Below, piece by piece: positions 34,395 to 63,592 of a stretch of 64,000 nucleotides of DNA. How positions within the stretch are numbered: position 1 is the first letter of the stretch; each line of letters starts with the position of its first letter. Source of the stretch: Triplophysa rosa (taxonomy: Eukaryota; Chordata; Actinopteri; Cypriniformes; Nemacheilidae); NCBI RefSeq assembly GCF_024868665.1, contig NC_079906.1:15057808-15121807 (forward strand), in the 5' to 3' direction. A model generated the notes under the pieces. That model had not been told where the DNA came from. It made no database searches and saw only the letters and a program-made list of their open reading frames with translations. The translations under genes were made by a program, and so were the position numbers.

Positions 34395-34400
34395 AATAAA
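34395..34400 (+). terminator. Probable poly(A) signal of smim1
   Basis: AATAAA about 210 bp after the smim1 stop codon, before the MITE at 34450. Confidence 0.5.
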
Positions 34401-34449
34401 TTAAAGTCATTTCATGGAGTGAGCGGTTGGTTGCCGCTAGATTTCCTTT

Positions 34450-34767
34450 AAAGGGATAGTTCACCCAAAAATAAAAATTCTCTCATCATGTACCCACCAT
34501 CCTCTTATCATTTTAAACCTGTATGACTTTCTTTCTTCGGCAGAAAACAAAAGAAGATATGTTGAAGAATGCTGGTAACCGAACCACTATCTATTGTATG
34601 CACACAAAAACAACCCAAGTCAATGGTTACAGCCGCTGTTCATTTACCAACATTTTTAAAAATATCTTATTTTGTGTTCTGCAGAAGAAAGTCATACAGG
34701 TTTGAAATGTCAAGAGGGTGGATAAATGATGACAGAATATTCATTTTTTGGGTGAACTATCCCTTTA
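34450..34767. mobile_element. Palindromic MITE (AAAGGGATAGTTCACCC family)
   Basis: Ends AAAGGGATAGTTCACCCAAA and TTTGGGTGAACTATCCCTTT are exact inverses, with TTAA-like borders. Relatives in this window lie at 36021-36313, 46310-46763 and 49764-50092. It lies between smim1 and the 281-codon ORF. Confidence 0.8.
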
Positions 34768-34817
34768 AATCTCAAATTTGACTATTTTGGCTGTATTAAA
34801 TAACTTCACTTTTAAAA

Positions 34818-35663
34818 TCAGTCCTGCCCATAGATGATCTTAATAGTATCCACATCCTGTTCTTCGAGTGCATAGTCAGTAATCTCTTCTTTAGATGTAG
34901 AAAATAAACTTGCATTTACTTTGACAATCCACGCTGTGATCCGTTGGTCAGTATAATACTCCTCCTCAACGTCTGTCATTCCATTCTTTTCCTCATCATT
35001 TTCCTTTTTTAGTGAGCTCAGAGAGTCCACCTCAATAGCTGAATCAGAGAGGGGCTGCACACATCTGCCCTTATATACACTTAAAGAGTCTTTAGTTCTT
35101 TCTCCATCATTTGCACTGAGGTTACTGAGCTCTACATCCAGCTGTTCTCCTTTAACCAGACTCACAGGGGCCTTCAGATTATCTGGTCGCTGCGCTGGGT
35201 CTGGTTCCTTATCAATAAAGACACCCGGCCTGCTGAATATCAGCTGAAACGTTGCAGACAACTGACATCCCTGCTTTTGTCTGTCAAATAACACCCTGTT
35301 CATCCTTACAATATTGGCTTTCTTTTCCAACTTCTGCTCCTGATATCCTACCACCAAACTTGGCACACAAGTTTTTGGGCTGCATATTGGAGGTAGCGAG
35401 TTACTTTTTGACAGAGTCCTAGCACCGTTCCCTTTAGTTATCGGCATTAAAACCTTTCGTGGTTTGTTGTTGACATCTTTGTCTGTTAATGTCCCCCATG
35501 ATGACTTCTTTCCAATCATCTCCAGGCAGGGCACAGATGGGCTGCTGGAGACCTTCAGTGTATCAAGCTGGTGGAAACGATCCTGGATGTTAGGAGCTTT
35601 GTTGTATCCACTCTTCCATCTTGTTCTGCGATCCCAAACGTCATGCCTCTGAGTCATTTTCAT
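34818..35663 (-). CDS. Unrecognised 281-residue protein
   Basis: One open frame of 281 codons, clearly longer than any chance ORF nearby and placed between conserved genes. I do not recognise the family. The N-terminus is basic (MKMTQRHDVWDRRTRWKSG). The middle is serine/proline-rich with few hydrophobic stretches, and an acidic run (KKENDEEKNGMTDVEEEYY) precedes a more ordered end (QRITAWIVKVNASLF, then EEQDVDTIKIIYGQD). No signal peptide or membrane span is seen. Whether there are upstream exons is unclear; the first Met at 35663 is a plausible start. It could be an intrinsically disordered protein with a short conserved C-terminal module. Possibly the fish counterpart of a poorly studied 1p36 gene, but no name is offered. 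Confidence 0.6.
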   Translation of the reverse strand: MKMTQRHDVWDRRTRWKSGYNKAPNIQDRFHQLDTLKVSSSPSVPCLEMIGKKSSWGTLTDKDVNNKPRKVLMPITKGNGARTLSKSNSLPPICSPKTCVPSLVVGYQEQKLEKKANIVRMNRVLFDRQKQGCQLSATFQLIFSRPGVFIDKEPDPAQRPDNLKAPVSLVKGEQLDVELSNLSANDGERTKDSLSVYKGRCVQPLSDSAIEVDSLSSLKKENDEEKNGMTDVEEEYYTDQRITAWIVKVNASLFSTSKEEITDYALEEQDVDTIKIIYGQD

Positions 35664-36738
35664 AACTTTTAAGTGGTCTCAGAAAGGTGGTCTGGTGTGA
35701 ATTTTATGTGGCATGATGAATTGTCCCAAGACAACGAGTCCTGCGTGCATCTCTTATAGATGGCTCAGACGTACTCTCCTCCTCTTTACATTTCCTGATT
35801 CTGCCAGTCATTCGATCTGTAACCAAACCCCAAGCATTCATGTGCCCTACAAGCACAAACAAACACAGGATGCAAGCAATGCTAAGAGTTCACCAATGTC
35901 TGAAGAGCTGCATTTTAAAATAGTTAAATTATACTTGAATTTTAATGACTAAATCTGATATCAATGCAAAACTTTGTTTAAATACATTCTCCTGGACATA
36001 AACGTGACACAACAATTTGTTAAAGTGATAGTTCACCCAAAAATTCTGTCATATTTACTCACCCTCTTGTCATTTTAAACCTTTAGGACTTTCTTTCTTC
36101 CACAGAACACAAAATAAGATATTTCTGTAACCAAACACACTTCTATTGTATGGACACAAAACCAATGCATGTGAATGGGGACCAGTTAACAACATTCTTC
36201 AAAATATCTTCCTTTGTGTTCTGCGGAAAAAAGAAAGTCATAAAGGTTTAAAATGACAAGAGGGTGAGTAAAGGATAACAGAATTTTCATTTTTGGGTGA
36301 ACTGTCACTTTAACTATAAAGCTTTTCCATTGGAGGCATGAAATGAAAACACAGAAAGTCTACAAGTCACATTTATTTAATTGACAAAAATGAAGACTGG
36401 AGCTAATATTATATAGAGGTGATAGTTACAACTACACAAAATCTTTTGCGTTACATTATTTGGTATGGACAAGGTGAATTAGGTCATTGTCAGAGGGACA
36501 ATTAGGAACAGTGTCTGGATACTGTTACAAAGGAGACCCTTAAAATGCAACACCAGTCCTGTGAATAAGCAAGGGCCCAGTGGACAGGGTATAAGATGTA
36601 TATTTCACTTTTGAAGGTTCCTTATTAGGAAGTGTAAACAAGAACAGTTCAAAATGATTATTCATTTAATGTTATGTTTGATGACAAAACATTTTATGGA
36701 AAAACGAATTCAGTCCAGAACTCAGCAGTGGAATTTTG
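35664..36738. other. Intergenic with one MITE
   Basis: Contains a palindromic MITE at about 36021-36313 (ends TAAAGTGATAGTTCACCC and GGGTGAACTGTCACTTTA). A TTTATT at 36372-36377 is a possible poly(A) signal for lrrc47 on the minus strand. No gene is seen. Confidence 0.5.
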
Positions 36739-41629
<4,891 letters not shown>

Positions 41630-42533
41630 GCCGTCCAACTCATTCAACCCGGAACGTGGATGGGGCACAACCCGGAAGAGTTCAAGAGGGTACGTTTTCG
41701 CATGTATTTTTCAGGGTTTTCTGTTTTCATTTTCATTTCATTAAACACTTAATAACATTAGCACTTATTAAGGGATGTAAACGTACTATAAAAAAAACAT
41801 TTCCTAAACGACTTACTACGCTGTTTCATGACTTCACGTTCTTATTACGAAGAACTACAATTACCAGCATGTTTTCGGTATGAGCTACTGTTGCGCATGC
41901 GCACAGGTTTCAGTTGTCAAACGGTGGTTATGGAGATAATCGGAGGCAGCTGCGGTATTTGGGTAAACACCTTTTAAAAAGCATAATGAGTCCGCCAAAT
42001 ACGTTTGTATTAAAATAGTAATGACTGGGTTATTCTTTATAACTGATGTGGATTTTCTTATCGCTGTTTTGCAAGAGTTTTAAGCCTAATGTAACTGTTA
42101 GGCTAGCCAGATAACACGCTAGCGCTCAATAAAAGCACAACAAACATTGCATTGATAAGTGTCATTTATGATATGTTACAAATCTTTTAAACAAATGCGA
42201 GCTTTAATGTGTAAGTTAGACGGTACAGCAGTTACAGTGTTGTAACGGGTTGCTATGTGGTATTGACAAACCTTCACATCATGTTGAAAGTCTGCATAGA
42301 TTGCATTATTGTTGGTAAATTCATTTTTCATTGCGAATAGTTTTTTAATGTTTTCTTTCATGTCAGTAGTATGAATTGAATTAAGCATACCTCAACACAA
42401 TACATTATTTACCCCATGTAGAGGAATGTTGCTCAATATCATGTTGTCTCTTGTGTTGTAAATAGCTTGTGTTGAAGTGTTATTTTAGTGCTGTGTGATA
42501 TTTCTCATTGTGTTCTCTCTACATCTCCATTAG
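41630..42533. promoter_or_regulatory. Shared promoter region of lrrc47 and cep104
   Basis: The lrrc47 start codon (minus, 41629) and the cep104 first exon (plus, donor near 41961) are only about 300 bp apart, so a bidirectional promoter is likely. An NRF1 palindrome lies in the middle. cep104 intron 1 runs from about 41961 to 42533, before the exon carrying the start codon. Confidence 0.6.
41892..41903. promoter_or_regulatory. NRF1 site
   Basis: TGCGCATGCGCA is a perfect palindromic match to the NRF1 consensus YGCGCAYGCGCR. NRF1 sites are typical of CpG-type bidirectional promoters of housekeeping and cilium genes, which fits both neighbours. Confidence 0.65.
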
Positions 42534-42547
42534 AGCTCAGGTACGGG

Positions 42548-54832
<12,285 letters not shown>

Positions 54833-56810
54833 CACAGCGTTTACAAAAAACCATTTACCTGGATGGAAAAAACCTTAATTCATAGCACAATTATGTGAAT
54901 TGTAATACAGGAGCAGGGTAATATTAAATATTGCACTATAGTTATATTGATTTAGAAATGTTTCTAAATGACACAAAAAGCAGTTAGTATAGTTGGTCTT
55001 AGCACATGCTGAGGTAAGATTTATTCTTTGCTGAATGTAACCCAACACATATAGGTGGCTGACAGCGCGACAATCTGTGTCTTGATGGTTTATGGACGGA
55101 GACACTTGACCAGTGAGCAAGAACACTGCTCTGTGTTTACCTTTTAATTTCAGGCTTCTCACCTGGATGTTTTGTAATTTATTTGAAAGTTTATTCTTGT
55201 ATCTTGTTTTATACGTTTGTGTAGCGTGTGAGTGTATTGTGCTTGTTGTATTTTATGGGAACCTTTTGTGATTGTAGCACTTTGATCTTTTGAAAGCATC
55301 ATCAGCACCACAGCCAAATATGAAAAGTAGCCTTAAAAAAAATCAGATAATGCACTTCAGTTTCCTCATGAACTCTGTTTAATCAGCAGAGAAAAGTTTT
55401 TCTTGAAGAGGACAGCGACTCATTCAAGTTGCGGAACCAATTTGGTGCGTTTGAGAAAATCATGACTTGTTGATGCAGAAAGAGTGCCAACACATGAGGC
55501 CACTGCTGGCAGGCTAATGGGCCAACAGGGATGATTTACAAGACGTGACACGATTCGACTTTGCATCAGTATTATAAAAACTCTTGGTCTCATTTGCATT
55601 TTTCTGTCAAAAATGGCTGATATTATTTATAGTTGCTGGCTCTTGTTTTTATCCGTATTGTGATTCAAGGCCCATTTGTTGTTCTAAATCTTGGACTGAG
55701 AATTGGGACAAACATTTTGCTATTTGTTTTAGCTCACATAACTACACCGTACGTGCGTGTAGTTTAAATCATCACAGGTCAACAGAAATGGAAATAATGT
55801 GAAAGGCTGAACAAGTTTATTCTGTGCCTGATAATAAGCCATAATATTATATTTAAGGTATTCTGTGTACAGTGAGCTGCAAATGTTGTCAGTCTGTAAG
55901 GTTTGTTGCTTAAATAGCATGGCATACAAAAACGTAACAAAGTTATGCCCGACTGACCGTAAGGAACAAACTGACTTGGACTGTTCCCGGCACAGAGGGC
56001 GTCATGGTCGTTTCCTTTTAAGAATGTATCATGCCAGCAAACCTACAGGTGTGACCCATTACACTTATATACAGATACGTGGAAAAATATTTGCAAACAT
56101 GGCTGATGCTTACATAAAAATGTATTTATTTAGCAAACAAACGTTTGAATACAGTTTATTTACGGAAGAGATTAGTGGTAGTATGAGACGTTTTGAAAGT
56201 AGAGCTTGTTTTTTGTGTTTGCTATATGCAGTATTTATTTTAGGTAGAAGAGCTTTTGGCTGTTAAAACATTTATAAAAAATATACACCAGTAAGAGTAA
56301 TATTGTGACAATAAAATACATTTCCTTTTTCTTAAAATTTCTAAATCATCACACATTCCTTTCATATGCCTCAGCTCAATATATCAACATCAGTGGAACC
56401 TGATATCCGTTTTGTAATTTTGTCCGTCAGAAACCGCTTTAATAAATGTTATTGAAATAAGTTATGTCATGTTTTGTCTCGACCTGATAGATTTCTTACA
56501 TTGCAAATTTGATCTTCATTTGTGCAGATTACCTGCATGACTGCATGTTTTCATCTGACCATTGTGAATATTGATATCGAAAAGTCTATCTGCCAAATGC
56601 ATAAATAATATAATATAAATATATAATATAGATTAGGGGCAAGACATTTTCCCAACTTGGGATTTATTGGCTCTGGTAACAACAATACAAAAAAATTAAT
56701 CATCCTCATTTTCATTACAAAAGAAAGTATGTGACCCCATGCATGCCTTGTAGTAAAAAATATTTTTTTTAAATATAAATATTCGTCCAAATTATAAAAC
56801 AATTTCACAA
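54833..56810. other. cep104 3' UTR and region up to the B3GNT7-like gene
   Basis: The cep104 3' UTR probably extends to AATAAA at 56310-56315 or a little further. On the minus strand TTTATT at 56663-56668 is a likely poly(A) signal for the glycosyltransferase. The two genes converge here. ORFs in this stretch are short and unrecognised. Confidence 0.5.
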
Positions 56811-58025
56811 TCACAACACAGTTTTTCTGGCACAGACAAGGTCCTCATTTTGTACAAGGCTCCACATTCTCAAGAGCTCCTGAGGACCAAGTTTGTGCAC
56901 CACGATGAGGTTCCTGAAGAAGCAAGGCTCCCTGTTCAAAGGGGTCACTTTACGCTTTATGATCCCGAATGTCCTAAAGGCATGATGCAGCTCAGGGGTA
57001 ATGTGCAACCTCTGAAGACACATGCCCAAAAACACATCATCTATTGGATAAAGCTCCACGTTCTCGCTGACAATAAACAGCCTGTGGGCCACTTTAGAGG
57101 ACATGAGGAATCCACCTCCACCCAAATAAGGTGGATAAGGTTCGTCATACAGCTCTTTAGGAATGAAATATTTACTCTGACGGTTCCTGATCGGTTTGGC
57201 TTTAAAAATGGTGTCTCCAATGATGAGATTGTCCACCTTGTTCTCCTCGATTTTGAAACCAATTAGTTCCACCAGGTTTTTGCTGTGGACAAACACATCA
57301 TCATCTCCTTTGAAGATGAACGGTACTTTACTACAGTAGATGTTGAACCACCTCAGAAAATTAACCTCCTTTAGGGTGAGATTGAAAAAGGTGTCCATGA
57401 AGTCCCACTGCAGTATGTCCCCAAACGTTCGGTCTTCATACTTAACCAGCGCTTGTAAATTTCGTGCGTCTTTGCCAGTCGACGGAGTGCCTAATAGAAA
57501 TAAAGTTTTGATGTTCATTCCCCGGATGACCTGTTCTTTACCCCAGGTCTTGCGCACGGCCTCTCGTCGGTCATGTTCTTCAATGACCGACTTTACAACC
57601 ACAAGAAGATCCACGTCACCGCCACACTTCTCCGGATGATTTAACAACATAGGGAAATACTTGCAGTGTCTGCGCAGGACAAACTGATGAAACCTTGGAT
57701 TTAAACTGCGAAACCAGTCCTGGCTCCTCATCGTGGAGTTTTCTGTACAGCTAATACTATGCACATCCCAACTTGTCAGTATGGGGTTTTCCGAAGGTTC
57801 GAAAGCACCTCCGTGTAATTGGGATGCGTTTCCGAAGCTCCGCATTCTGTTACCGTTGAATGGGAGACATTCGGGTCCGCATTTCTTGTTTTTCAGCCCG
57901 ACTTTGATGTCTTTGATGTTCGTATCCACCGGTATTAATTTCTGAAGCATAAGTAAAGTTGCAAACGCCAAAGTCAAGCTGACCGCAGTCCTCAAATTCT
58001 TCTTCTTTTTAAAGAAGAATTCCAT
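56811..58025 (-). CDS. b3gnt7l: Beta-1,3-N-acetylglucosaminyltransferase, B3GNT7-like
   Basis: Golgi type II membrane enzyme that adds GlcNAc in beta-1,3 linkage to galactose, extending poly-N-acetyllactosamine or keratan-type chains. A single coding exon of 404 residues from Met at 58025; an upstream in-frame Met at 58073 would add 16 residues. I prefer 58025 because MEFFFKKKKNLRT followed by a hydrophobic anchor (AVSLTLAFATLLML) is the usual start. Family motifs in order: HCKYFPMLLNHPEKC, RREAVRKTWG, LFLLGT, EDRTFGDILQWDFMDTFFNL, the metal-binding GDDDVF, PPYLGGGGFLMS and LYPIDDVFLGMC. It ends with EPCFFRNLIVVHKL and a short tail. It is closest to B3GNT7 by memory; the symbol with the l suffix is inferred from the fish paralogue name, so B3GNT7 itself is the alternative. 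Confidence 0.85.
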   Translation of the reverse strand: MEFFFKKKKNLRTAVSLTLAFATLLMLQKLIPVDTNIKDIKVGLKNKKCGPECLPFNGNRMRSFGNASQLHGGAFEPSENPILTSWDVHSISCTENSTMRSQDWFRSLNPRFHQFVLRRHCKYFPMLLNHPEKCGGDVDLLVVVKSVIEEHDRREAVRKTWGKEQVIRGMNIKTLFLLGTPSTGKDARNLQALVKYEDRTFGDILQWDFMDTFFNLTLKEVNFLRWFNIYCSKVPFIFKGDDDVFVHSKNLVELIGFKIEENKVDNLIIGDTIFKAKPIRNRQSKYFIPKELYDEPYPPYLGGGGFLMSSKVAHRLFIVSENVELYPIDDVFLGMCLQRLHITPELHHAFRTFGIIKRKVTPLNREPCFFRNLIVVHKLGPQELLRMWSLVQNEDLVCARKTVL

Positions 58026-59454
58026 TACGCACGTCCTCAGGTTGTTTAGAAGGCAGTTCATTTGGTGTGACAACGGTTTCCTGACGAAATATATAAAAGG
58101 TCCCCTGTTATTAATTTCCCAATTGTTCTGGAAAAAATAAACGGTCCATTAAGGAGCATTGTGACAACGCTGGAAAAGATGCGCTTTTATTCTTCAGCCT
58201 GTTACTTTGTTGCCATTTCATAAACTATAGCAACAGGTCCTGCTCTCGTCGAGTTCCATCGTTAAACTGCCAATAACGGGAGGCAGTCATCCTGTAAAAC
58301 AATCGCTCGTCTGCTCTCCTTACACCTTCACGACCAGGACCCTCCCCACAACACCTAGTTACGACGGGCTCTCTGGTTACACATGACAGCTGGCCAAGCG
58401 TGTGAGGGCATCAATATTTACCTATTCAAAACACTTGAATATTAAGCATGAATTGTAAGCAGTCAAATATATGAAACATTTTCTAAAACAAAACACTACA
58501 CACTTCCCCTCACACACACATACTACAAGATGATGAATGAAGTAGTTATAAGCACTGGACCTGCGTTAACAGAAAATGTAGCATTTAGCGCCCCCCTGTG
58601 GTTAATGATCTCTATGCAGACCAAGAAAGAAATTTGTCGTAGGCTAAGATTAACCAAAGGGAATGTTAGAATTTTTACTATCCTAACTCTGTTGGACTCT
58701 TGAAGGATTGGGACAAGAGTTGCATTTGGTCTGGAATTGCATAGAAAACAAATATACAGTTTAAACACACTTGTTAAACTCACATGGCCTATAGGGCATG
58801 CTGTTTTTTATATAGGCAGGCTAAAAATAAAATGTTAATTTAAACAGCAAAAGCCAACAAACATTGTTATTGATAAATGTGTATAAATGTATAGCGCGTG
58901 GACTGTCAGCTGTTTACCATTAAACCCATTACAAAATTCCTTGTAGTTGTAGTTTGTTTTGGGCATTATTCCAGTAGCATTTAATGGTATATTCTGTGTA
59001 TTTCTGTCCGCCAGATCTAACATAACCACCAACAACATCCCACCAATAGAACCCATCACATTACCTGTAAAACCCCACAGAGACGATGTGTGACAACTTG
59101 CCACAATTACAATTTTGCAAAAACCTTTTGTACTAAGAAGAACACAGTTCAGCCTTTCTGTTTACGTTTAATAGGGTGGTGTTTTGTTACTTATGACAAT
59201 AAAAAACTTAACATAAAAACACAATATGCATAAACATATACAGTATGTGAGTTGTATTATTTTACATCTTTCATCGATAAATCGAACGTGGCTTCAAACT
59301 GTAGGTCGCCTGCCTAAAAAGAAGTCTTATTTTTTCTCCGCCCATCTCGTGACTCTTCTTACGTAGTTTATCGGAGGTAGGCGGAGCTTCGGCGGTCACC
59401 GGAGATAAACACTCGCAGGATTCCACGCGCTCGGTTTAGACGCCCAAATTTTCA
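58026..59454. other. Divergent upstream region of the B3GNT7-like gene and the C1orf174 homologue
   Basis: No gene is supported. At 58585-58603 TAGCGCCCCCCTGTGGTTA resembles an inverted CTCF site. 59330-59454 is richer in CpG and is the likely promoter of the C1orf174 homologue. The minus-strand ORF at 58835-59104 has no recognisable content. Confidence 0.4.
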
Positions 59455-60770
59455 ATGAGGGCAAAGCAGGTAAGATTACGTTGTTTTCCTTCTTTAAAAT
59501 TGTTTTCTTGGTGCAATAGATGCTCATTATAAGTAAGAAAGTACACAATTGGTTTCAGTTTAACTTAGATTTTATTAGAAGTCCGTTTACATTAATTTCG
59601 TCTCATTCACCATTTCCAAGCGGCAATGTTGTTGTTTCTTGGGAAAACTGATACATTATTGTGAATTCGTTTATGATTTAACGACTGGGAGCCACAGACG
59701 GCGAGGGTGCGGCGCTGTCACTTTAAACCCTCCCGGTGTGAAAAGTTCAGTCAAGGTCACTGTCAGTATCTACCCCACCAACCCCTCCCCACAGTTTCCG
59801 TCTGTCTGCGACAGTACGCGTTGTATTGTAACAAAGTGTCAAACACATCCAGGAGCGCGCTAATATTTCATATTCGTTTTGTATTTACAGCGAGCAGAAA
59901 AGAGGAGAATCCTGCGCGGTTTGGCGTCTGATATCGTGAACGCGAGCAGAGCGCGACAGATGGCTGGCGACGGCGGAGAGGCCAAACGCTTCCCAAAGAG
60001 ACCGTTTCACGGCGAGGGGGACGAAAACGCCAGTGCGAATGAGAATGAAAACGTCAAAATTCCGCCCGGAAAAAAGACTTCGAGCGACGCTCGATGCGGG
60101 AAAGAACGGCGCGGTAAAGAGAACTCTAGCATTTTGACGCACTGCCGCACGAGCGGCTCTACAGAGGCGAAAATGGACCAGACGGTCGTTTGCGGTTCCC
60201 AGACGCGGGAGGACCCGAGCATCTTCGACGAGGACAGCAATCACATCTTCCCGGTGGAACAGTTCTTTGGGAACATGGATGCTGTTCAGGTAAAGCTAAA
60301 CAGATTTTGGACCAAGTGCAATTGTTTATTTTCATTAGGTACAGGTGTAGAACTGCAGCAAGATAACATCATATTCAGCCTATTAGTTGCCTTAGGCAGT
60401 TTCTTGACCCTTTGCCCCAGTAATATAACTCTTGTCATGTTTAATTATCCAGATAAATAACATGCAGCCAAATGGCTTCGTTTACACAGTAATAATAAAA
60501 TAACATGGCAAGAAAGGACCATGTAAGGATTATTGGAGCAAAGGTCTGTAGATGCTTAGTAGAAATACAGAAAGCATTCAGTTAACCATAATTATGTGCA
60601 CAATTCATATTCAAAAATTAAGGCAATTACTAGATTTTTGTTTTTGTGAAATATTGCTGTTGTTTCAGGAATACCAACGCAGATCTCCAGGCAGCAAGAG
60701 GATGAGCCGGAGAGAGTACAGGAGTCAGCATTTTTATGCCAAAGAGGACAGTGAAGACGAGCAGCTATGA
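59455..60770 (+). CDS. C1orf174 homologue, uncharacterised UPF0688 family
   Basis: A small protein of unknown function, probably nuclear judging from its basic and charged content. Exons 59455-59469, 59891-60289 and 60669-60770, all GT-AG and phase 0, give 171 residues; the remembered human protein is 243. Exon 1 encodes only MRAKQ. The middle is basic, low in hydrophobics and rich in K, R, E, N and G. The C-terminal family signature is clear: IFDEDSNHIFPVEQFFGNMD in exon 2 and MSRREYRSQHFYAKEDSEDE in exon 3, against [20 protein letters not shown] and MSRREFRKMHFRAKDDDD in human. The linker between start and signature is shorter than in mammals. It is transcribed away from the B3GNT7-like gene and towards dffb. 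Confidence 0.88.
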
Positions 60771-61905
60771 GCATCACTTTCACAGACAGAGCTTAAGCTA
60801 CACATACTCTGTATGCCACAGTCTGGACATTGAGTCTGACGGAGTCCAGCAAATCGACTGAATCTGCTGTTAAAATGGGCATAATTGGTGAAGTGAGTTG
60901 TTTATTTTAAAAGCCTTGTTTGATCTGCAATCGACCCAACTGACTTTGTGTCAAGCAAGAATTGGGCACTTGGGATAGCATGATGAGTTATCATTGATGC
61001 GGTCATTTTATCTTTATGAAATGAGGTACAATAGTGATACAGAAAGTGTTCTATCATTGCGGCTCTAGTTATAAATTTAAGAACTTTACACATGTACCAT
61101 ACTCGTGTAGGGTTAAAAGATTGTACAGGAAGAGCGATTTTGTGCTGGTTGTTGTTATATAATGTATAATTATTATGTAAGTTATATAATATTATAAAAG
61201 TTGATCCTGTAACACTGGCCAGCCCTAATTTTTCTACCACTAGTCCTTCCTTGATGTGCTCTGAAATCAACAAATTAAAAAAAGTTTCTATACAGATTGT
61301 TATCAGTCAAGTGCCTCATGTAGGACAAATTTGCTGTTCAGACGTTGTAAGCAATTTGAACAATAGTTTGTATATTTCTAATGTTCAGAATTTGGCACTT
61401 TTAAAAAATTCTCTATTGAGAATGATTAGATTTGTTTTGGAAAAAACAGACATATGCTTAAGATTTGGTGCTGTGTAATTGGAAATAAGAGTATACTACT
61501 TGTGTTCTTTGATATGTAAATATTTTTTATTGGTTTAAAACCTCAAATGGAATTCTTAATGTAAATGAAAAGAAAAAAATTTAAATGGAGAACGACGATG
61601 TTTTATGCACGTAAGTCCTCCAGGATAAATTTAATGATTTTTTAGATATTTGTATAATTTAATTGGACAGCATTTGCACTAACTTTAAACATTTTAAAAT
61701 ATAGTTTTTATGCCATGTACAAAGTTGTGATTTTATGTTTTTTTTTAATATATTGTTGAGTGATGAATCAAATTTTTGCTACCAAGTGCCTTTTATGCAA
61801 AGGACATGTAATTTCTTTGTGAATTTAATGTCAGATCTTAAATGTATTATCATATACAAGCTAAAATACTCCGTCCAGAGAAAATAAACCTCATTAACAT
61901 CTTTG
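60771..61905 (+). other. Probable 3' UTR of the C1orf174 homologue
   Basis: AT-rich, without ORFs of interest. AATAAA at 61883-61888 is a good poly(A) signal. Between 61906 and 62557 nothing is recognised, but the dffb 3' UTR should lie there on the minus strand. Confidence 0.5.
61883..61888 (+). terminator. Poly(A) signal of the C1orf174 homologue
   Basis: AATAAA about 1.1 kb after the stop codon, followed by ordinary AT-rich sequence. Confidence 0.5.
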
Positions 61906-62557
61906 GAAACTGAGTTGTGTTTATCATTTTCTTTAAATATATGTAATACCATTTTAGTGGTTTGGATGAAGTATTCTATCAGTAATCGACTCAAGGGTTG
62001 ATGCGATAAATGTTAAATGGTTTTGAAAATCTTTTTGAATGATTGTATTTTTTGTACAAAGAATAAGAACTGGTGTTTGTGATGAGCGTTCCACGGATGT
62101 GTGTTGTACAAGACATTCTGTTCCCAAACATGCATGCAATAGCTGATGATGCAATATTTATCAGATTATTTGATGGAAAGCTCTTTGGCTACAGGATGTA
62201 AACATCTAAACAAGAAAGGAATAAAACCAGGGACTCCTGAAACATTTTCAAAATTCTTTAAATAAACCAATAAAAATGTATATGTATATGTATGGAATGT
62301 ACAAATATAAAATTACAGTTAAAAAGCCCTGGGAAGGTTTTTCTATTGGTTTATGGACAAATATTGAATTGGTTTACAAAAATTAAGTTAACTTAAATTT
62401 ACAATAAGAAAATTTGCAAACTTGAAGCACAATATAGCCTAATAATAATAAAAATAGCCCTGAGAAGTTTAGTACTTGAACCAGTGCTCGTGATTCAGCG
62501 AAGCTAAAATTTGCATACTAAGCTGCATATTTCATAAGAAGGTTATGAAGGTCCTAT

Positions 62558-63592
62558 TCATTTCTTGACCCATTTGTAGATTTTTCGTAGATCGCAGTGG
62601 AGCTCATGGGCCCCTTTCTTATGGCAGACGATGTGAACCAATTTGAGATTCTCTCTTGTGAACAGCAGTTTGTAAAAATAATCCAGATTTATTTCACTGC
62701 TCTTTTTCTTCTTCAGTGCCTCAACAAGAGTGGGGATGACAGTTCTCTTCTTCTCTATTCTGAAGAATAGATTCGAGTTTACAAACAACAGTTAGTTCAT
62801 ATAACTGAAAACTTGGCTTTTAATTCCATAATCCTATTCCCCCATTCAAAAATGCATTTTATGATTTATACATATTACAAATGTGTGAAAAAGCATATTT
62901 AACAACACTCACATGTGGTCCAGATTCCAGGTGCTAAAAATTATTCTGCTTTCACGGTTCCCATATGGGTTTATTGAATGGAAAAATGTGCACTCGTTCA
63001 CATCGAAGGCACCCTGTTGGAGTACAAGTATTTTATGGTCTCATAAAAAAAAGGTACACTACTCTACCAGTGGGACAAAAGCAGCCACTGAGTTATCAAC
63101 CCAATTAGAACAGCAAGATGAGTTAAGACATTATTTGATTTATGTTCAACTTCACAGGGAAATGTGCTTGGCTGAATGAGACTTTGTTCCATCAGAAATC
63201 ACAGATCATGTGAATGAATCGCAGTACCTCGCAGGAGAACCAGCCCTCTTCAGTACACAGCCTGTGGACGTCTTTCTCTGATCGATCAAAGTAGGCACCA
63301 TTGTAGCGCACGGCCTTCAGTTTCTCTGCCAACATCTCCGCCACCTTTTTATATTCATTTTTTGTCTTGGCATTGGAAATGACCTTTGTTTGTCCATCAA
63401 CCTACAGACCAAACATAATCTCATTTAGAATGACTGCAGGTTGATGCTTTCCTTCACGGCATGTAAACTAAATGTAATAAAAGATCAAATAGTAAAAAAA
63501 ATAGTGCAGCACCTCTTTCAAATATCCACGAATTCTGCTCTCACAGTTATATTTCATGTACGCAGACTTGGTCTTAAACCGGACATGGATTC
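62558..63592 (-). CDS. dffb: DNA fragmentation factor 40 kDa subunit (CAD nuclease), 3' part
   Basis: Apoptotic nuclease that cuts DNA between nucleosomes after caspases remove its inhibitor DFFA/ICAD. Four exons are seen, in coding order: 63513-63592, 63228-63401, 62913-63013, 62558-62759. All GT-AG and the phases join. They cover roughly the last 185 residues of the nuclease domain. Signatures: HVRFKTKSAYMKYNCESRIR, AVRYNGAYFDRSEKDVHRLC, EEGWFSCE, HSINPYGNRESRIIFSTWNL then DH, and ENLKLVHIVCHKK. The DH and the two histidines of HIVCHKK are catalytic or metal-site residues in the mammalian enzyme. The C-terminus ends RKIYKWVKK and is shorter than the basic tail of human DFFB. The CIDE-N domain and start lie beyond the right edge of the window, so the gene is partial. 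Confidence 0.93.

Noticed and set aside
56850..57945. Plus-strand ORFs of 70-138 codons
   Set aside because: Antisense shadows of the B3GNT7-like coding exon, which carries all family motifs on the minus strand.
58835..59104. A hydrophobic 89-codon minus-strand ORF
   Set aside because: No family resemblance, no splice partners and probable repeat origin.
59885..60244. Minus-strand ORFs of 77-119 codons
   Set aside because: Shadows of exon 2 of the C1orf174 homologue, caused by its GC-rich coding sequence.
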